Below are positions 1 through 8,524 of a stretch of DNA of 51,072 bases, piece by piece (the first letter of the stretch is position 1; each line of letters begins with the position of its first letter). The stretch comes from Peptoniphilaceae bacterium AM52-5BH (GTDB lineage: Bacteria > Bacillota > Clostridia > Tissierellales > Peptoniphilaceae). The stretch is taken from NCBI GenBank assembly GCA_027669155.1, contig JAQEDR010000018.1, forward strand, positions 1 through 51,072. Reading direction: 5' to 3'. A program made the position numbers and the translations under genes. The notes under the pieces were generated by a model that did not search any database, had not been told where the DNA came from, and worked only from the letters and a program-made list of their open reading frames with translations.

Positions 1-395
1 CCACTACAACTAATTAATTAAATATTGTGTCCAGTTTTATGGGTACACATCAAACAAAGTTTGCCGATTTTTTAGTTGGGAAATTAATATATTTAATCTA
101 TTATAAACTATAATAAGCTAATTATAGATTATTATTTAGAAAGAACTAGTTTAACTTATAATATATATGGACTTTAAAATTTTCATTATTTTTCAATTGA
201 GTAATATCAAAATATTTTCATAGGTCAAAGTCAAGAGAAATATTACTTAATTTTACATGGCTAGCTTATAATAAATAAATTTAATACTCACTCCTTTAAA
301 GAAGTTATAACTTGTAAAGTCTATCTAAAAAAAATCCATACTTACATAAAATAGACTTTTTTAGAAATAATCTTACAAGCTCTATTTTTATGATT
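1..395. other. AT-rich gene-free left edge
   Basis: No convincing coding frame is present. The stretch is very AT-rich with several short imperfect inverted repeats. Bases 26-50 begin TGTGTCC and end GGGTACACAT, which loosely resembles the outer end of IS3-family (IS150-group) elements, but no transposase is in view. The last part (316-359) holds the likely terminator of the regulator gene at 396-812. Nothing else was recognised. Confidence 0.5.
316..361 (-). terminator. hairpin downstream of the Fur/Zur gene
   Basis: A 9-bp inverted repeat, AAAGTCTAT (316-324) and ATAGACTTT (351-359), encloses an A-rich loop. It lies just past the stop of the minus-strand regulator. The T-run is better on the plus-strand reading, so the hairpin may act in either direction. 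Confidence 0.45.
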
Positions 396-812
396 TTAAT
401 TTCCCTTCTTCTGACACTCAGGACATATGCCTGTGAATTCGAAGTTGTGGCCGTTTATTAGAAAGCCTGTTTCTTTTTCTATATTTTCTTCTAGTAAGTG
501 GACTGGGCAGTTTTCTATGACGAACCTCTTTTTGCAAGATGTGCAGGTTATGAAGTGCTTGTGCTCATCGTTGTTTAGCTGATAGTAGCTAATGCTATCG
601 ACGTTGGTTGTCTTTAAAAGAATTTCTGCTTCTTCAAGAGTGTTTAGGTTTCTGTAGATTGTAGATAGGTCAAGTTTGGCCTTATCTTTTATTATTTCGT
701 AAATTTCTTCGGCAGAAATTGGGTTTTCTTCCTTGGCAATTGTTTCTAATATTAACTTTCTTTGTTTGGTAATTCTTAGACCCTTGTCCTTAAGAATATC
801 TTCTATTTTCAA
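396..812 (-). CDS. zur: Fur-family metal regulator, probably Zur
   Basis: This 138-residue protein has the Fur-family layout: an N-terminal winged helix (about residues 1-80, with the recognition-helix stretch LSTIYRNLNTL) and a C-terminal metal-binding and dimerisation domain. The HKHFITC segment supplies metal-ligand histidines. CTSC and CPEC pairs form the usual structural zinc site. The ENCPVH and ETGF...GH segments resemble Zur more than PerR or Fur. The start is a TTG at 810-812, preceded by the ribosome binding site GAGAGGTG at good spacing, and no ATG fits. The gene is divergent from a zinc ABC importer, so zinc-dependent repression of that importer and probably itself is the natural inference. 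Fur or PerR specificity cannot be excluded from sequence alone. Confidence 0.8.
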   Translation of the reverse strand: MKIEDILKDKGLRITKQRKLILETIAKEENPISAEEIYEIIKDKAKLDLSTIYRNLNTLEEAEILLKTTNVDSISYYQLNNDEHKHFITCTSCKKRFVIENCPVHLLEENIEKETGFLINGHNFEFTGICPECQKKGN

Positions 813-842
813 ATTCTCACCTCTCTTCCATTATACTTTTAT

Positions 843-870
843 TTGACAGATAAAGAAATAATAATATAAT
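843..870 (+). promoter_or_regulatory. promoter of the zinc uptake operon
   Basis: TTGACA (843-848) and TATAAT (865-870) are separated by 16 bp, a near-consensus vegetative promoter about 40 bp ahead of znuA. Confidence 0.75.
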
Positions 871-876
871 CATACA

Positions 877-891
877 TGCAAACTAGTTGCA
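877..891. promoter_or_regulatory. candidate Zur operator
   Basis: The interrupted palindrome TGCAAACTAGTTGCA lies right where transcription of znuA would begin, a typical repressor position. It does not match the classical Bacillus Zur or Fur box, so its assignment to the neighbouring regulator rests on position and symmetry. Confidence 0.4.
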
Positions 892-910
892 AAAAGAAAA
901 GGAGTTTTAA

Positions 911-2023
911 ATGAAAGTTAAAAATATAATAGGGGTTTTAGCTCTAAGTGCAGTTCTTGCTGCTTGTGGCAACAATGCCGAAAATGCAAAGACAGATTCT
1001 AATGATGCAAAAGAAGAGATGAGCGTGAAGGAAGATAGTAAAGAGGAAGCTAAGTCTGGTGAAGATAAAAAAGATTCAGATTCTCAAAAAGCAAATGAAG
1101 AGAATGTGATCTATGCTTCATTTTTCCCAATCTATAACCTTGCTAAGCAAATTGCAGGAGATAAGTTTGAGGTAAAATCTTTTACAAATCTTAAAACAGA
1201 AAGTCACGGATTTGAGCCTTCTGCTAAGGAAATTGCAGAATTATCCACTTCAAAGCTTATGTTTGTAAATGGTGCTGGCATGGAAGAATGGGAAGATGCC
1301 GTAAAAAACACTGTAGATATTGATATAGTAAATACAAGTGAGAGAATCGACCTTATAAAGGCAAGCGAAGATGACCATGACCACGACCATGAAGACGCAG
1401 ACCACGACCACGATCACGAAGACGCAGACCATGACCATGAAGATGCAGATCACGATCATGAAGATGGCGAGGAAGGCCACGAACATCACCACCACCATGG
1501 CGAATTTGACCCACACACCTGGCTAGATCCAGCCAATGGTAAAGTTCAAGCCAAGGTAATTGCCGATAAGCTTTCTGAAGTAGACCCTGCCAACAAGGAT
1601 TATTACATGGCTAATTACGAAAAAATCGCCAAAGAACTTGATGATATAGTAGCTGAGTATAAGGATAAGTTTGCAAAGGTAGATAACAAGAAATTTATCG
1701 TTCCTCACCAAGCTTTTGGCTATCTTGCTCGTGAGTTTGACCTAGAGCAAATTCCTCTTAATTCTCTAACATCTACAGGAGAAGCTGATGCTAAGGTTCT
1801 TAAGGAAGTATCTGACCTTGCTAAGGCAGAAAAAATAAAGACAGTTTTCTACGAAATGGGAGGATCTGATAAGGAAGCAAAAACCCTAGCAGACGAAATC
1901 GGTGCTGAGGCTAAGCCAATCAATACTCTAGAGTTTGCTACAGACGAAGAGCTTTCTTCAAACAAGACCTACCAAGAAATGATTAAGGAAAACCTAGAAG
2001 CAATCTACGATTCACTATCATAG
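911..2023 (+). CDS. znuA: zinc-binding lipoprotein of a Znu/Adc-type ABC importer
   Basis: This 370-residue protein is the extracellular solute receptor of a zinc (possibly manganese) ABC transporter, cluster A-I family. A signal peptide ends in a lipobox with Cys19, so the mature protein is anchored to the membrane. An acidic, low-complexity linker follows to about residue 65. Metal-ligand candidates are the His in SHGFEP (about residue 98), the His in FDPHTWLDP, the His in PHQAFGYLA and an acidic residue near YEMGGSD. Between the first two lies an extended His/Asp-rich loop (about residues 153-197) built of repeated DHDHEDA-like units, typical of zinc rather than manganese receptors. The ribosome binding site GGAG precedes the ATG. 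ATPase and permease genes follow. Confidence 0.93.
   Translation: MKVKNIIGVLALSAVLAACGNNAENAKTDSNDAKEEMSVKEDSKEEAKSGEDKKDSDSQKANEENVIYASFFPIYNLAKQIAGDKFEVKSFTNLKTESHGFEPSAKEIAELSTSKLMFVNGAGMEEWEDAVKNTVDIDIVNTSERIDLIKASEDDHDHDHEDADHDHDHEDADHDHEDADHDHEDGEEGHEHHHHHGEFDPHTWLDPANGKVQAKVIADKLSEVDPANKDYYMANYEKIAKELDDIVAEYKDKFAKVDNKKFIVPHQAFGYLAREFDLEQIPLNSLTSTGEADAKVLKEVSDLAKAEKIKTVFYEMGGSDKEAKTLADEIGAEAKPINTLEFATDEELSSNKTYQEMIKENLEAIYDSLS
1371..1500 (+). repeat. in-frame tandem repeat coding the His/Asp-rich loop
   Basis: Degenerate units based on GAC CAC GAC CAT GAA GAC GCA recur about four times and encode DHDHEDA-type peptides, ending in a run of five histidines. This repeat is part of znuA. 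The DNA similarity between units suggests recent expansion and possible length variation between strains. Confidence 0.75.
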
Positions 2024-2089
2024 GTAAAATAAAAGCAAGATTTTACAAAGACTATAAAAATTAAAGAGCCTAGGGGTATAATTAAGTAT

Positions 2090-2755
2090 ATGAAATTACT
2101 AGAAATTAAAAACTTAAAGTTTGGTTATGAAGAAAATTTAATACTAAATGATATAAACCTAGAGCTCGATGAGGGTGACTTTCTTGCTATAAGCGGAGAG
2201 AACGGGTCAGGAAAGTCAACTCTAATCAAGCTAGTCCTAAAAGCTATGAAGAAGGATTCTGGAGAGATTAATATTTTGGGTAAGCCTATCGAAGAATTCG
2301 ATGATTTCGAAAAGATTGGCTACGTACCTCAGGTAAATGATTCAGCAAAGATTGCCTTTCCTGTAACTTGCAAGGAATATGTAAGCCTGGGTCTTTATAA
2401 GGAGTTTAATTTCTTCAATATGGCTACAAGGAAGGTTTGGACAAAAACAGAAAATGTCTTCGAATCTCTCGCCATTGAAGACTTGATGGATAGACCCTTC
2501 AACAAGCTATCTGGCGGTCAGCAACAAAGGGTCATGATTGCAAGGGCCCTTGTTTCGACACCAGAAATATTAATCTTAGATGAGCCAACTGTTGGAATTG
2601 ACGCAAGGCATAAGGAAGATTTCCTAAAGCTCTTGCTTCACCTAAACCAAGACCATGGGATAAGTATCCTAATTATAAGCCATGAGATGGATCTTATTAA
2701 GGATTTTGTAACTAAGACTGTTGTCCTTAAGGAAGGGAGGCTAATCAATGCTTAA
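2090..2755 (+). CDS. znuC: zinc ABC transporter ATP-binding protein
   Basis: This 221-residue ATPase powers the importer with ZnuA and ZnuB. It has a Walker A (GENGSGKST, about residue 40), a Q-loop (VPQ), the ABC signature LSGGQQQR, a Walker B ending ILILDEPTVGID and a switch His in ISHEMD. Its length is normal for this compact subfamily. The start has no clear ribosome binding site. Instead TATAAT at 2077-2082 sits only 7 bp before the ATG, so an internal promoter giving a leaderless or nearly leaderless message is possible. The end overlaps znuB by 8 bp. Confidence 0.92.
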   Translation: MKLLEIKNLKFGYEENLILNDINLELDEGDFLAISGENGSGKSTLIKLVLKAMKKDSGEINILGKPIEEFDDFEKIGYVPQVNDSAKIAFPVTCKEYVSLGLYKEFNFFNMATRKVWTKTENVFESLAIEDLMDRPFNKLSGGQQQRVMIARALVSTPEILILDEPTVGIDARHKEDFLKLLLHLNQDHGISILIISHEMDLIKDFVTKTVVLKEGRLINA

Positions 2756-3557
2756 GTATGATTTTATGGTAAGAGCCCTTCTGGCAGGAGCCATGCTTGC
2801 TGTGATTATCCCTATGATTGGTGTAGTGATGATAAATAGGAGGACCTCCATGATAGGAGATGCCCTAAGCCATTCCTCCCTTTCTGGTGTGGCTATTGGT
2901 TTAATCCTTGGGGTCAATCCCTTGTGGACTTCTTTAATAATATGTGTACTCGCAAGTTTTGCAATAGAGATTATTAGAAGAAGGTTCGACCAATATGGTG
3001 ATATGGCGACAGCAATAGTTATGAGTGCAGGAATTGGTCTTGCGGCAGTTCTTTCTGACTTCACCCCAGGAGGAACTAGCTTTGAATCCTTTATGTTCGG
3101 TTCGATTACGACAGTAGGAGATGATGATCTCATTCTTATTGGTATTATATTTGTAGTGGTGCTTGTAGTTTCCCTCTATTTTTATAATGCCCTACTTTAT
3201 AATTCCATAAATCCAATGATGAGCAGGCTTTCTGGAGTAAGGACTGAGCTTGTGGATTCCTTCTTCACCTTGATTACTGCAATAACAGTAGCGATTTCCG
3301 CAAAGACGGTAGGTGCCTTGATGATAACCTCCCTTATGGTAATACCGGTGGCGACCTCGCTTCTTGTTAGCAAGTCTTACAAGTCATCTTATATTCTTTC
3401 AATTATCCTATCCTTGGTATTTATGATTTCAGGCATTAGCCTAAGTTTCTATGCTGGAGTAAAGCCAGGCGGGGCCATAGTCCTTATAGCTATAGGATTT
3501 TTGATAATAGTTTCTGTTTTTACTCTTATTAGAAAAAAGATTATGGTAAAAAAATAA
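2748..3557 (+). CDS. znuB: zinc ABC transporter membrane permease
   Basis: This 269-residue polytopic membrane protein of the ABC-3 family (ZnuB/AdcB/MntB type) has about eight hydrophobic segments. Characteristic features are the N-terminal stretch IGVVMINRRTSMIGDALSHS, the GDALSH element that couples to the ATPase, and the later KTVGALMITSLMVIPVATS segment. Translation is probably coupled to znuC through the overlap. It is the last gene of the zinc operon and is followed by an intrinsic terminator. Metal specificity is inferred from the His-rich receptor and the Zur-like neighbour. Confidence 0.92.
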   Translation: MLKYDFMVRALLAGAMLAVIIPMIGVVMINRRTSMIGDALSHSSLSGVAIGLILGVNPLWTSLIICVLASFAIEIIRRRFDQYGDMATAIVMSAGIGLAAVLSDFTPGGTSFESFMFGSITTVGDDDLILIGIIFVVVLVVSLYFYNALLYNSINPMMSRLSGVRTELVDSFFTLITAITVAISAKTVGALMITSLMVIPVATSLLVSKSYKSSYILSIILSLVFMISGISLSFYAGVKPGGAIVLIAIGFLIIVSVFTLIRKKIMVKK

Positions 3558-3583
3558 TTGAAATTTAATAAATTTATTTTTAG

Positions 3584-3605
3584 GCAGGCTGGGGCCTGCT
3601 TTTTT
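3584..3605 (+). terminator. intrinsic terminator after znuB
   Basis: GCAGGC (3584-3589) pairs with GCCTGC (3594-3599) and is followed by six T, a strong hairpin plus T-run. Confidence 0.88.
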
Positions 3606-3672
3606 CGTAAGAATTTTTCTCCTACAAAAGAGAAGGGACTTTATAGTATAGTGTATATATAAGGAAGGTATT

Positions 3673-4395
3673 ATGAAAGTTATTATATCACCAGCAAAAA
3701 GATTTAAACATTTTGACAATAGAAAGACAGATAATATTTTATTTGAAGAAAAAAGCCGAACTCTTGTAGAAAGGATTCAAAAGCTTAGCCTAAATGAAAT
3801 AGGAAATCTTAATCAGACCAATGATGAGCTAACTGAGAAGGCTTATTTTGATTATAAGGACTTTGACTTTGATCATTTAGATAATCCTGCTCTCTTTTCC
3901 TATGATGGCTTGGTTTTCAAGCAATTTTCGGAGGAAGACTTTACTGACCCAACCTACTTAAACGATCATGTTTATATAATTTCTGCCCTTTATGGGGCCC
4001 TTAAGCCATATTCTGGCATCAGGGATTATAGACTCTATTTTGATAATAAGATGATCGATCTCTATGATTTTTGGAAGGATGATATCTACAAGGAAGTCTT
4101 TAAGGACGGAGAGCTTGTGATTAACCTAGCTAGCAAGGAATATTCAAAGGCTATTAGGCCATTTCTTAAGGAAGGCGATGAGTTTATTACTATTGATTTT
4201 AAGGATGAGAAAAATGGGAAACTTAGATCAATTGTAGCATGGACTAAGCAGATGAGGGGGAAATTCCTCAAGGAGATTATTACAAAGAAGATAGAAGATC
4301 CAGAAGAAATCAAGAAAATTGAAATCGACGGATATGTCTTCGATCCATACTTATCAACTGGAGATAATTTTGTATTTGTAAGGAGGAAGTCGTGA
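3673..4395 (+). CDS. yaaA: YaaA/UPF0246 peroxide-stress protein
   Basis: This 240-residue protein belongs to the YaaA (DUF328) family. The N-terminus MKVIISPAKRF, the YDGLVFKQF segment, the LYGALKPYSGIRDYRL segment and the ending KGDNFVF-like TGDNFVFVRR match the family well. In Escherichia coli YaaA limits iron-driven DNA damage under peroxide, and it has DNA-binding properties. Here a good ribosome binding site (AAGGAAGG) precedes the ATG. The gene overlaps sbcD, so it is the first gene of a DNA-repair operon, which favours a DNA-protective role. The exact biochemical activity of the family is still unclear. Confidence 0.9.
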   Translation: MKVIISPAKRFKHFDNRKTDNILFEEKSRTLVERIQKLSLNEIGNLNQTNDELTEKAYFDYKDFDFDHLDNPALFSYDGLVFKQFSEEDFTDPTYLNDHVYIISALYGALKPYSGIRDYRLYFDNKMIDLYDFWKDDIYKEVFKDGELVINLASKEYSKAIRPFLKEGDEFITIDFKDEKNGKLRSIVAWTKQMRGKFLKEIITKKIEDPEEIKKIEIDGYVFDPYLSTGDNFVFVRRKS

Positions 4396-5507
4396 GACTC
4401 CTCCACCTATCAGACCTTCATCTAGGAAAAAATATAGGATCTTATTCTCTAATCGAAGAGCAAGGCTTTGCCTTAGATGAGATTATTAAAATTATAAAAG
4501 ATGAAGATGTCGATATTGTAATGATCGCAGGAGATATCTTCGATACGATTATTCCAAGTGCCGAGGCCATGGATCTTTATTCTAACTTTATCGAAGAGAT
4601 AGTCTTTGATTTAGGAAAGAAGGTCCTAGCTATTTCTGGCAACCACGATTCATCAAAGAGACTTGATATCAACAAGAGATTCTACAGGTCCAATAATTAC
4701 TATCTAGTAAGCGAATATGACAAAAATCCCATTAGTTTTGAGGATGATTTTGGGAAAGTAAATTTCTATCTCATTCCTTTTATTTCTATAAATAAGGCGA
4801 AGACAATATTTGATTCATCCATTGATGATTTTACGGATGTATACAAATATGCCCTTGAAGCTATCGACTATAAGGATAGGAATGTGCTTATCACTCATTG
4901 CTACGCTTCAAATATGAGTTCATTTGACAAAGAAATATATGATGAAGGGCAGAAGCCTTTAACTATCGGAGGAACTGACGCTATGGATGCAAGTTTGTTT
5001 GAAAATTTTGACTATGTAGCCTTGGGCCATCTCCATAGGGCGCATTTTGTCCTAGATCCTAAGATTAGATATTCAGGGACCTTTATGAAATATTCCTTTG
5101 ATGAGGAAAATCTTACAAAGACAGTAAGCCTAGTCGACCTTGAAGATGTTGCTCAAATAAGAAAAATAGAAATCCCCTTCTTGAGGGACTTTGTAACAAA
5201 AAGGGGAATGTTTGATGAAATCTTAAAGGAAGAAAGATCAGAGGATTATATCAAATTTATCCTAGAAGATTCCTATATTCAGGAAAATGCTATGGCAAGA
5301 CTAAAGGAGAAATTCCCAAGAGCTGTATCGATTACTTATGCCAACAAGGCGGTATTTGAGAGGGATGATAGTCTCGATGTGGACATAGAAGATAAGAATT
5401 TGCTAGAGCTTTTTGCTGAATTTTTCCGATTCAAGATGGATGAAGACCTCAGCCAAAGAGACATCGAACTTATACAAAGGATAGGCTTATGCGACCAAGA
5501 AGACTAA
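4392..5507 (+). CDS. sbcD: exonuclease subunit SbcD (Mre11-like)
   Basis: This 371-residue metallophosphoesterase is the nuclease subunit of SbcCD, which cuts DNA hairpins and blocked double-strand ends. The five phosphoesterase motifs are visible: HLSDLHLGK near the start, IAGDIFD, ISGNHDS, a His in LITHCYAS and GHLHRAH (about residue 215). A C-terminal capping region follows. The start is GTG at 4392, whose GTGA overlaps the yaaA stop, with AGGAGG at 4381 as ribosome binding site. The end overlaps sbcC by 19 bp. Overlaps on both sides imply translational coupling. Confidence 0.95.
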   Translation: MRLLHLSDLHLGKNIGSYSLIEEQGFALDEIIKIIKDEDVDIVMIAGDIFDTIIPSAEAMDLYSNFIEEIVFDLGKKVLAISGNHDSSKRLDINKRFYRSNNYYLVSEYDKNPISFEDDFGKVNFYLIPFISINKAKTIFDSSIDDFTDVYKYALEAIDYKDRNVLITHCYASNMSSFDKEIYDEGQKPLTIGGTDAMDASLFENFDYVALGHLHRAHFVLDPKIRYSGTFMKYSFDEENLTKTVSLVDLEDVAQIRKIEIPFLRDFVTKRGMFDEILKEERSEDYIKFILEDSYIQENAMARLKEKFPRAVSITYANKAVFERDDSLDVDIEDKNLLELFAEFFRFKMDEDLSQRDIELIQRIGLCDQED

Positions 5508-8500
5508 AAATGAGAGGTTTTATAACCTACAAGGAAGAAGTCGATATAGACTTTACGACTCTTTACGAGAAGAAAATATTTCTAATATCGGGAGCGACTG
5601 GTTCTGGAAAGACCAGCATTTTCGATGCAATAAATTTCGCCTTGTATGGGAAGGTAGCAAGAGAAATATCTGCTGATATGTTGAGGTGCGATTTCTTGTC
5701 GGAAGAAGATCCTTACACCTACGTATCTCTTGACTTTGAGGTAGGAGATAGGACCTATAGGATAGAAAGAATCCCAAGGCAGGTCGCAAAAAAGACTAAA
5801 ATCGGTCAAAATATTGCAAATGCTGTAAGCCTATACGATATTACAGATGATCTTACTCTTCTAAGCGAGAAAAAAACTGAGACAGATGAGATGATTAAAA
5901 ACATTATAGGTCTTGACGATAAGCAATTCTCCAAGGTGATGCTCCTTGCCCAGGGGAAATTTCAAGAGTTTCTATCAGCCAAGTCCACTGACAAGGCCAA
6001 GCTTTTGGGAGATATATTTAAGACCTATGAGTATAAAAACTTCCAGGACCAAATCAAAGACATGGCCAAAGATAGTATCCAAAAGATGGAGTACATAGAT
6101 AATGATCTCGAAAATATTATCTCCTATAATGAAGAAATATCAGCCCTAGTAGACAGGGACTTTATTATAACCCACGACTTTCCTGAAATGGAAAAGGTCA
6201 TTGAAGAGAGAAAGCTGGAATACGAAAATAAGTCTGACCTCCTTAAGGAAAGTGAATCTACTATTGATAAGGCTATAAAATCTGACCTGGGAGAGCTTCA
6301 AAAGGCAGAGATAGATAATACAAATATCGAAAAATTCAAAGAAATAGAAAAAAACCTAAAAGAAGAAAGAAAAAAAGAAAGCGAATACGAAAAGCTAAGA
6401 GATTTAATAAGAAAATCAGAGCTCGCAAATAATATATCAATCTTTGAGAAAAACTACCAAGCTGCCCTAACAGATATCGATAAAAACAAGGCTAATCTCG
6501 AAATCTTGAAAAAAGATGAGAAAAGTGCTCTTAAAACAAAAGAAGAAGTAAGGGGAAAGTACGAAAAGCTTGCCGAGGATAGATTAAAGCTTGATAAGCT
6601 AAAAAGAAAAGCAGAAGATATAGAAAATACTATCCTTTCCTTAGAAAAATTCAAAGAGGCTGAAAAATCTTACAAATCTATTGAAGAAAGAACAAAGCTA
6701 CTCGAGAAAACTCAAAAGGAAAGAGAAAGTCTAGAAAAGGATTTAGCAAAAGAGCGAGAGATATTTGACCTAAATAACGAACTTTTGGGAGAAATAACTG
6801 AAAAGGGAAGGTCAGAGAGTAAAAATCTATCTAATATTTCCGAAAACATCAGAAAAGAAGAGGAAGATTTAAAAAAGCTAAGGGAGATAAAAGGCTACGA
6901 AGAAAGTCTCCTATCCTTATCCAAAGAAAAAGATAAGCTTGAAGCTTCTGAGCTAAAGGCCAAGGAGAATGAAGATCTACTTATAATCAACAAGCTTATA
7001 GATAGGACAAACGAAGAGGGTATATGTCCTGTATGTGGAAGTAAGCATGTTGAAACAATAGGAAAGCACCCAATAGAAGACTACGACCTGGATAAGTTAA
7101 GAAGGGAACTTATAAGTAGCAAGGAAGCGATTAAGCTTCGACAAGGACAAGTTGAAAAAATCAGGAAGGAAATAAGTTCTGATAAAAATATAAGTGAGAT
7201 AGAGAAGATTCTTGATGGAAATTATAAGAGAAAAGAAGAAATCGAGAAAAATATTAAATCCTTAAGGGAAAATTATAAGCAAAAAGATCAGGCGAGACTT
7301 AGTTTTAAGAAAAAACTCGATAAAATCTACCATGACCTAGAAGTAAAAAAGAAAAAAGAGGAAGAACTTAAAAGGGGTGCTCAAAATAATAAAGAAATTG
7401 AGATAGCTTATCTAAGCCAAAAGGATAAGATGAAAGACTTATCCAAGGAAAGCCTAGTAGATGAGAAAAAAATTCTAGATAAAGAAATATTAGACTTGGA
7501 TAAGGATATTACTGATATCAATAGAAACTATCAAAATGCAGAGCTTAAAATTAAGGAAATTCAAATCAAGATAGAAAATATCCAGGAAAATATCAAAGAC
7601 CTTAATCTAAGAAAAGACAAGTTCAAGGAAGAATTTGATAAAAAGCTAGAAGAAAACTTTGATAATCTCTCTTCTTACAAGGAAGCTCTAGAAAATTATT
7701 CTAAACTAGCTGGCAAAAAAGAAAGTACCGAGGAGTTTTTCAATAATTTGGAAAGACTTATGATTAGCGAGGAGAATTTTTCTTCCTACAAGGATATGGA
7801 AGTAAGAGACCTTGATAAGTTAAGAGAAAAAATTAATTCAAAGGAAGATGATAGAGAGATAATAAGGAATCAAAAATCAGAAATCCACACTAGACTCGAC
7901 AATTTCACCAAAGTCATTGATAGACTTAAGCTTTTGAGGAAAGATTATGAGATGAATATGAAAGAAAATGAATCTTTAGCCAGGCTTTCCAAGGTAGCTG
8001 ATGGGTCTTTTGGCAAGGTAAAGGGCAGGGAGAAAATCGACTTTGAGACCTTCGTCCTAACTTATTATTTCGATAAGGTCCTTAAGCTTGCCAATATGAG
8101 GCTTCTGGATATGACAGACAATCAATTCTCCATGGTAAGAAAGTCCGATACGACAGATCAAAGGTCAAAGACGGGTCTTGACATAGAGATCCTCGACGCC
8201 AATACTGGAAAGATGCGTCCAGTTTCGACTCTTTCTGGAGGAGAGAGCTTCCTAGCAAGTCTTTCCCTAGCCCTAGGCCTATCTGATGAGATTAGTATGG
8301 AAAATGGAGGAGTAAGGATCGATACCCTCTTTATAGATGAGGGCTTTGGAAGTCTGTCCAAGGATTATCTGGCAAATGCGATTTCAGCCATAGAAAAACT
8401 CGCCTATGAGGATAAATTTATAGGCCTTATTTCTCATGTGGACGAATTAAAAGAAGCAATCGATGCGAAGATTTTGGTTTTCTATGAGCCAAGCGAGGGA

Positions 8501-8524
8501 TCGAAAGTGGAGGTAGAAGCATGA
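5489..8524 (+). CDS. sbcC: exonuclease subunit SbcC (Rad50-like ATPase)
   Basis: This 1011-residue SMC-like protein is the ATPase partner of SbcD. The N-terminal half-ATPase carries Walker A SGATGSGKTS (about residue 32). Long charged coiled coils rich in Lys and Glu fill about residues 190-840, broken at the centre by the zinc hook CPVC (Cys513 and Cys516) that joins two molecules. The C-terminal half has the signature LSGGESFLASLSLALGLS and a Walker B ending TLFIDEGFGSL. Length is typical. Two large minus-strand open frames inside it are shadows. It overlaps addB by 4 bp (ATGA). Confidence 0.96.
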   Translation: MRPRRLKMRGFITYKEEVDIDFTTLYEKKIFLISGATGSGKTSIFDAINFALYGKVAREISADMLRCDFLSEEDPYTYVSLDFEVGDRTYRIERIPRQVAKKTKIGQNIANAVSLYDITDDLTLLSEKKTETDEMIKNIIGLDDKQFSKVMLLAQGKFQEFLSAKSTDKAKLLGDIFKTYEYKNFQDQIKDMAKDSIQKMEYIDNDLENIISYNEEISALVDRDFIITHDFPEMEKVIEERKLEYENKSDLLKESESTIDKAIKSDLGELQKAEIDNTNIEKFKEIEKNLKEERKKESEYEKLRDLIRKSELANNISIFEKNYQAALTDIDKNKANLEILKKDEKSALKTKEEVRGKYEKLAEDRLKLDKLKRKAEDIENTILSLEKFKEAEKSYKSIEERTKLLEKTQKERESLEKDLAKEREIFDLNNELLGEITEKGRSESKNLSNISENIRKEEEDLKKLREIKGYEESLLSLSKEKDKLEASELKAKENEDLLIINKLIDRTNEEGICPVCGSKHVETIGKHPIEDYDLDKLRRELISSKEAIKLRQGQVEKIRKEISSDKNISEIEKILDGNYKRKEEIEKNIKSLRENYKQKDQARLSFKKKLDKIYHDLEVKKKKEEELKRGAQNNKEIEIAYLSQKDKMKDLSKESLVDEKKILDKEILDLDKDITDINRNYQNAELKIKEIQIKIENIQENIKDLNLRKDKFKEEFDKKLEENFDNLSSYKEALENYSKLAGKKESTEEFFNNLERLMISEENFSSYKDMEVRDLDKLREKINSKEDDREIIRNQKSEIHTRLDNFTKVIDRLKLLRKDYEMNMKENESLARLSKVADGSFGKVKGREKIDFETFVLTYYFDKVLKLANMRLLDMTDNQFSMVRKSDTTDQRSKTGLDIEILDANTGKMRPVSTLSGGESFLASLSLALGLSDEISMENGGVRIDTLFIDEGFGSLSKDYLANAISAIEKLAYEDKFIGLISHVDELKEAIDAKILVFYEPSEGSKVEVEA

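Noticed and set aside
1371..1500. Short regular repeats resembling a CRISPR array
   Set aside because: The units are contiguous, in frame and encode a His/Asp-rich loop; there are no spacers.
1250..1516. Minus-strand open frame of 88 codons rich in Val and Met
   Set aside because: It is the mirror of the His/Asp repeat in znuA; the composition is an artefact of the repeat and it has no ribosome binding site.
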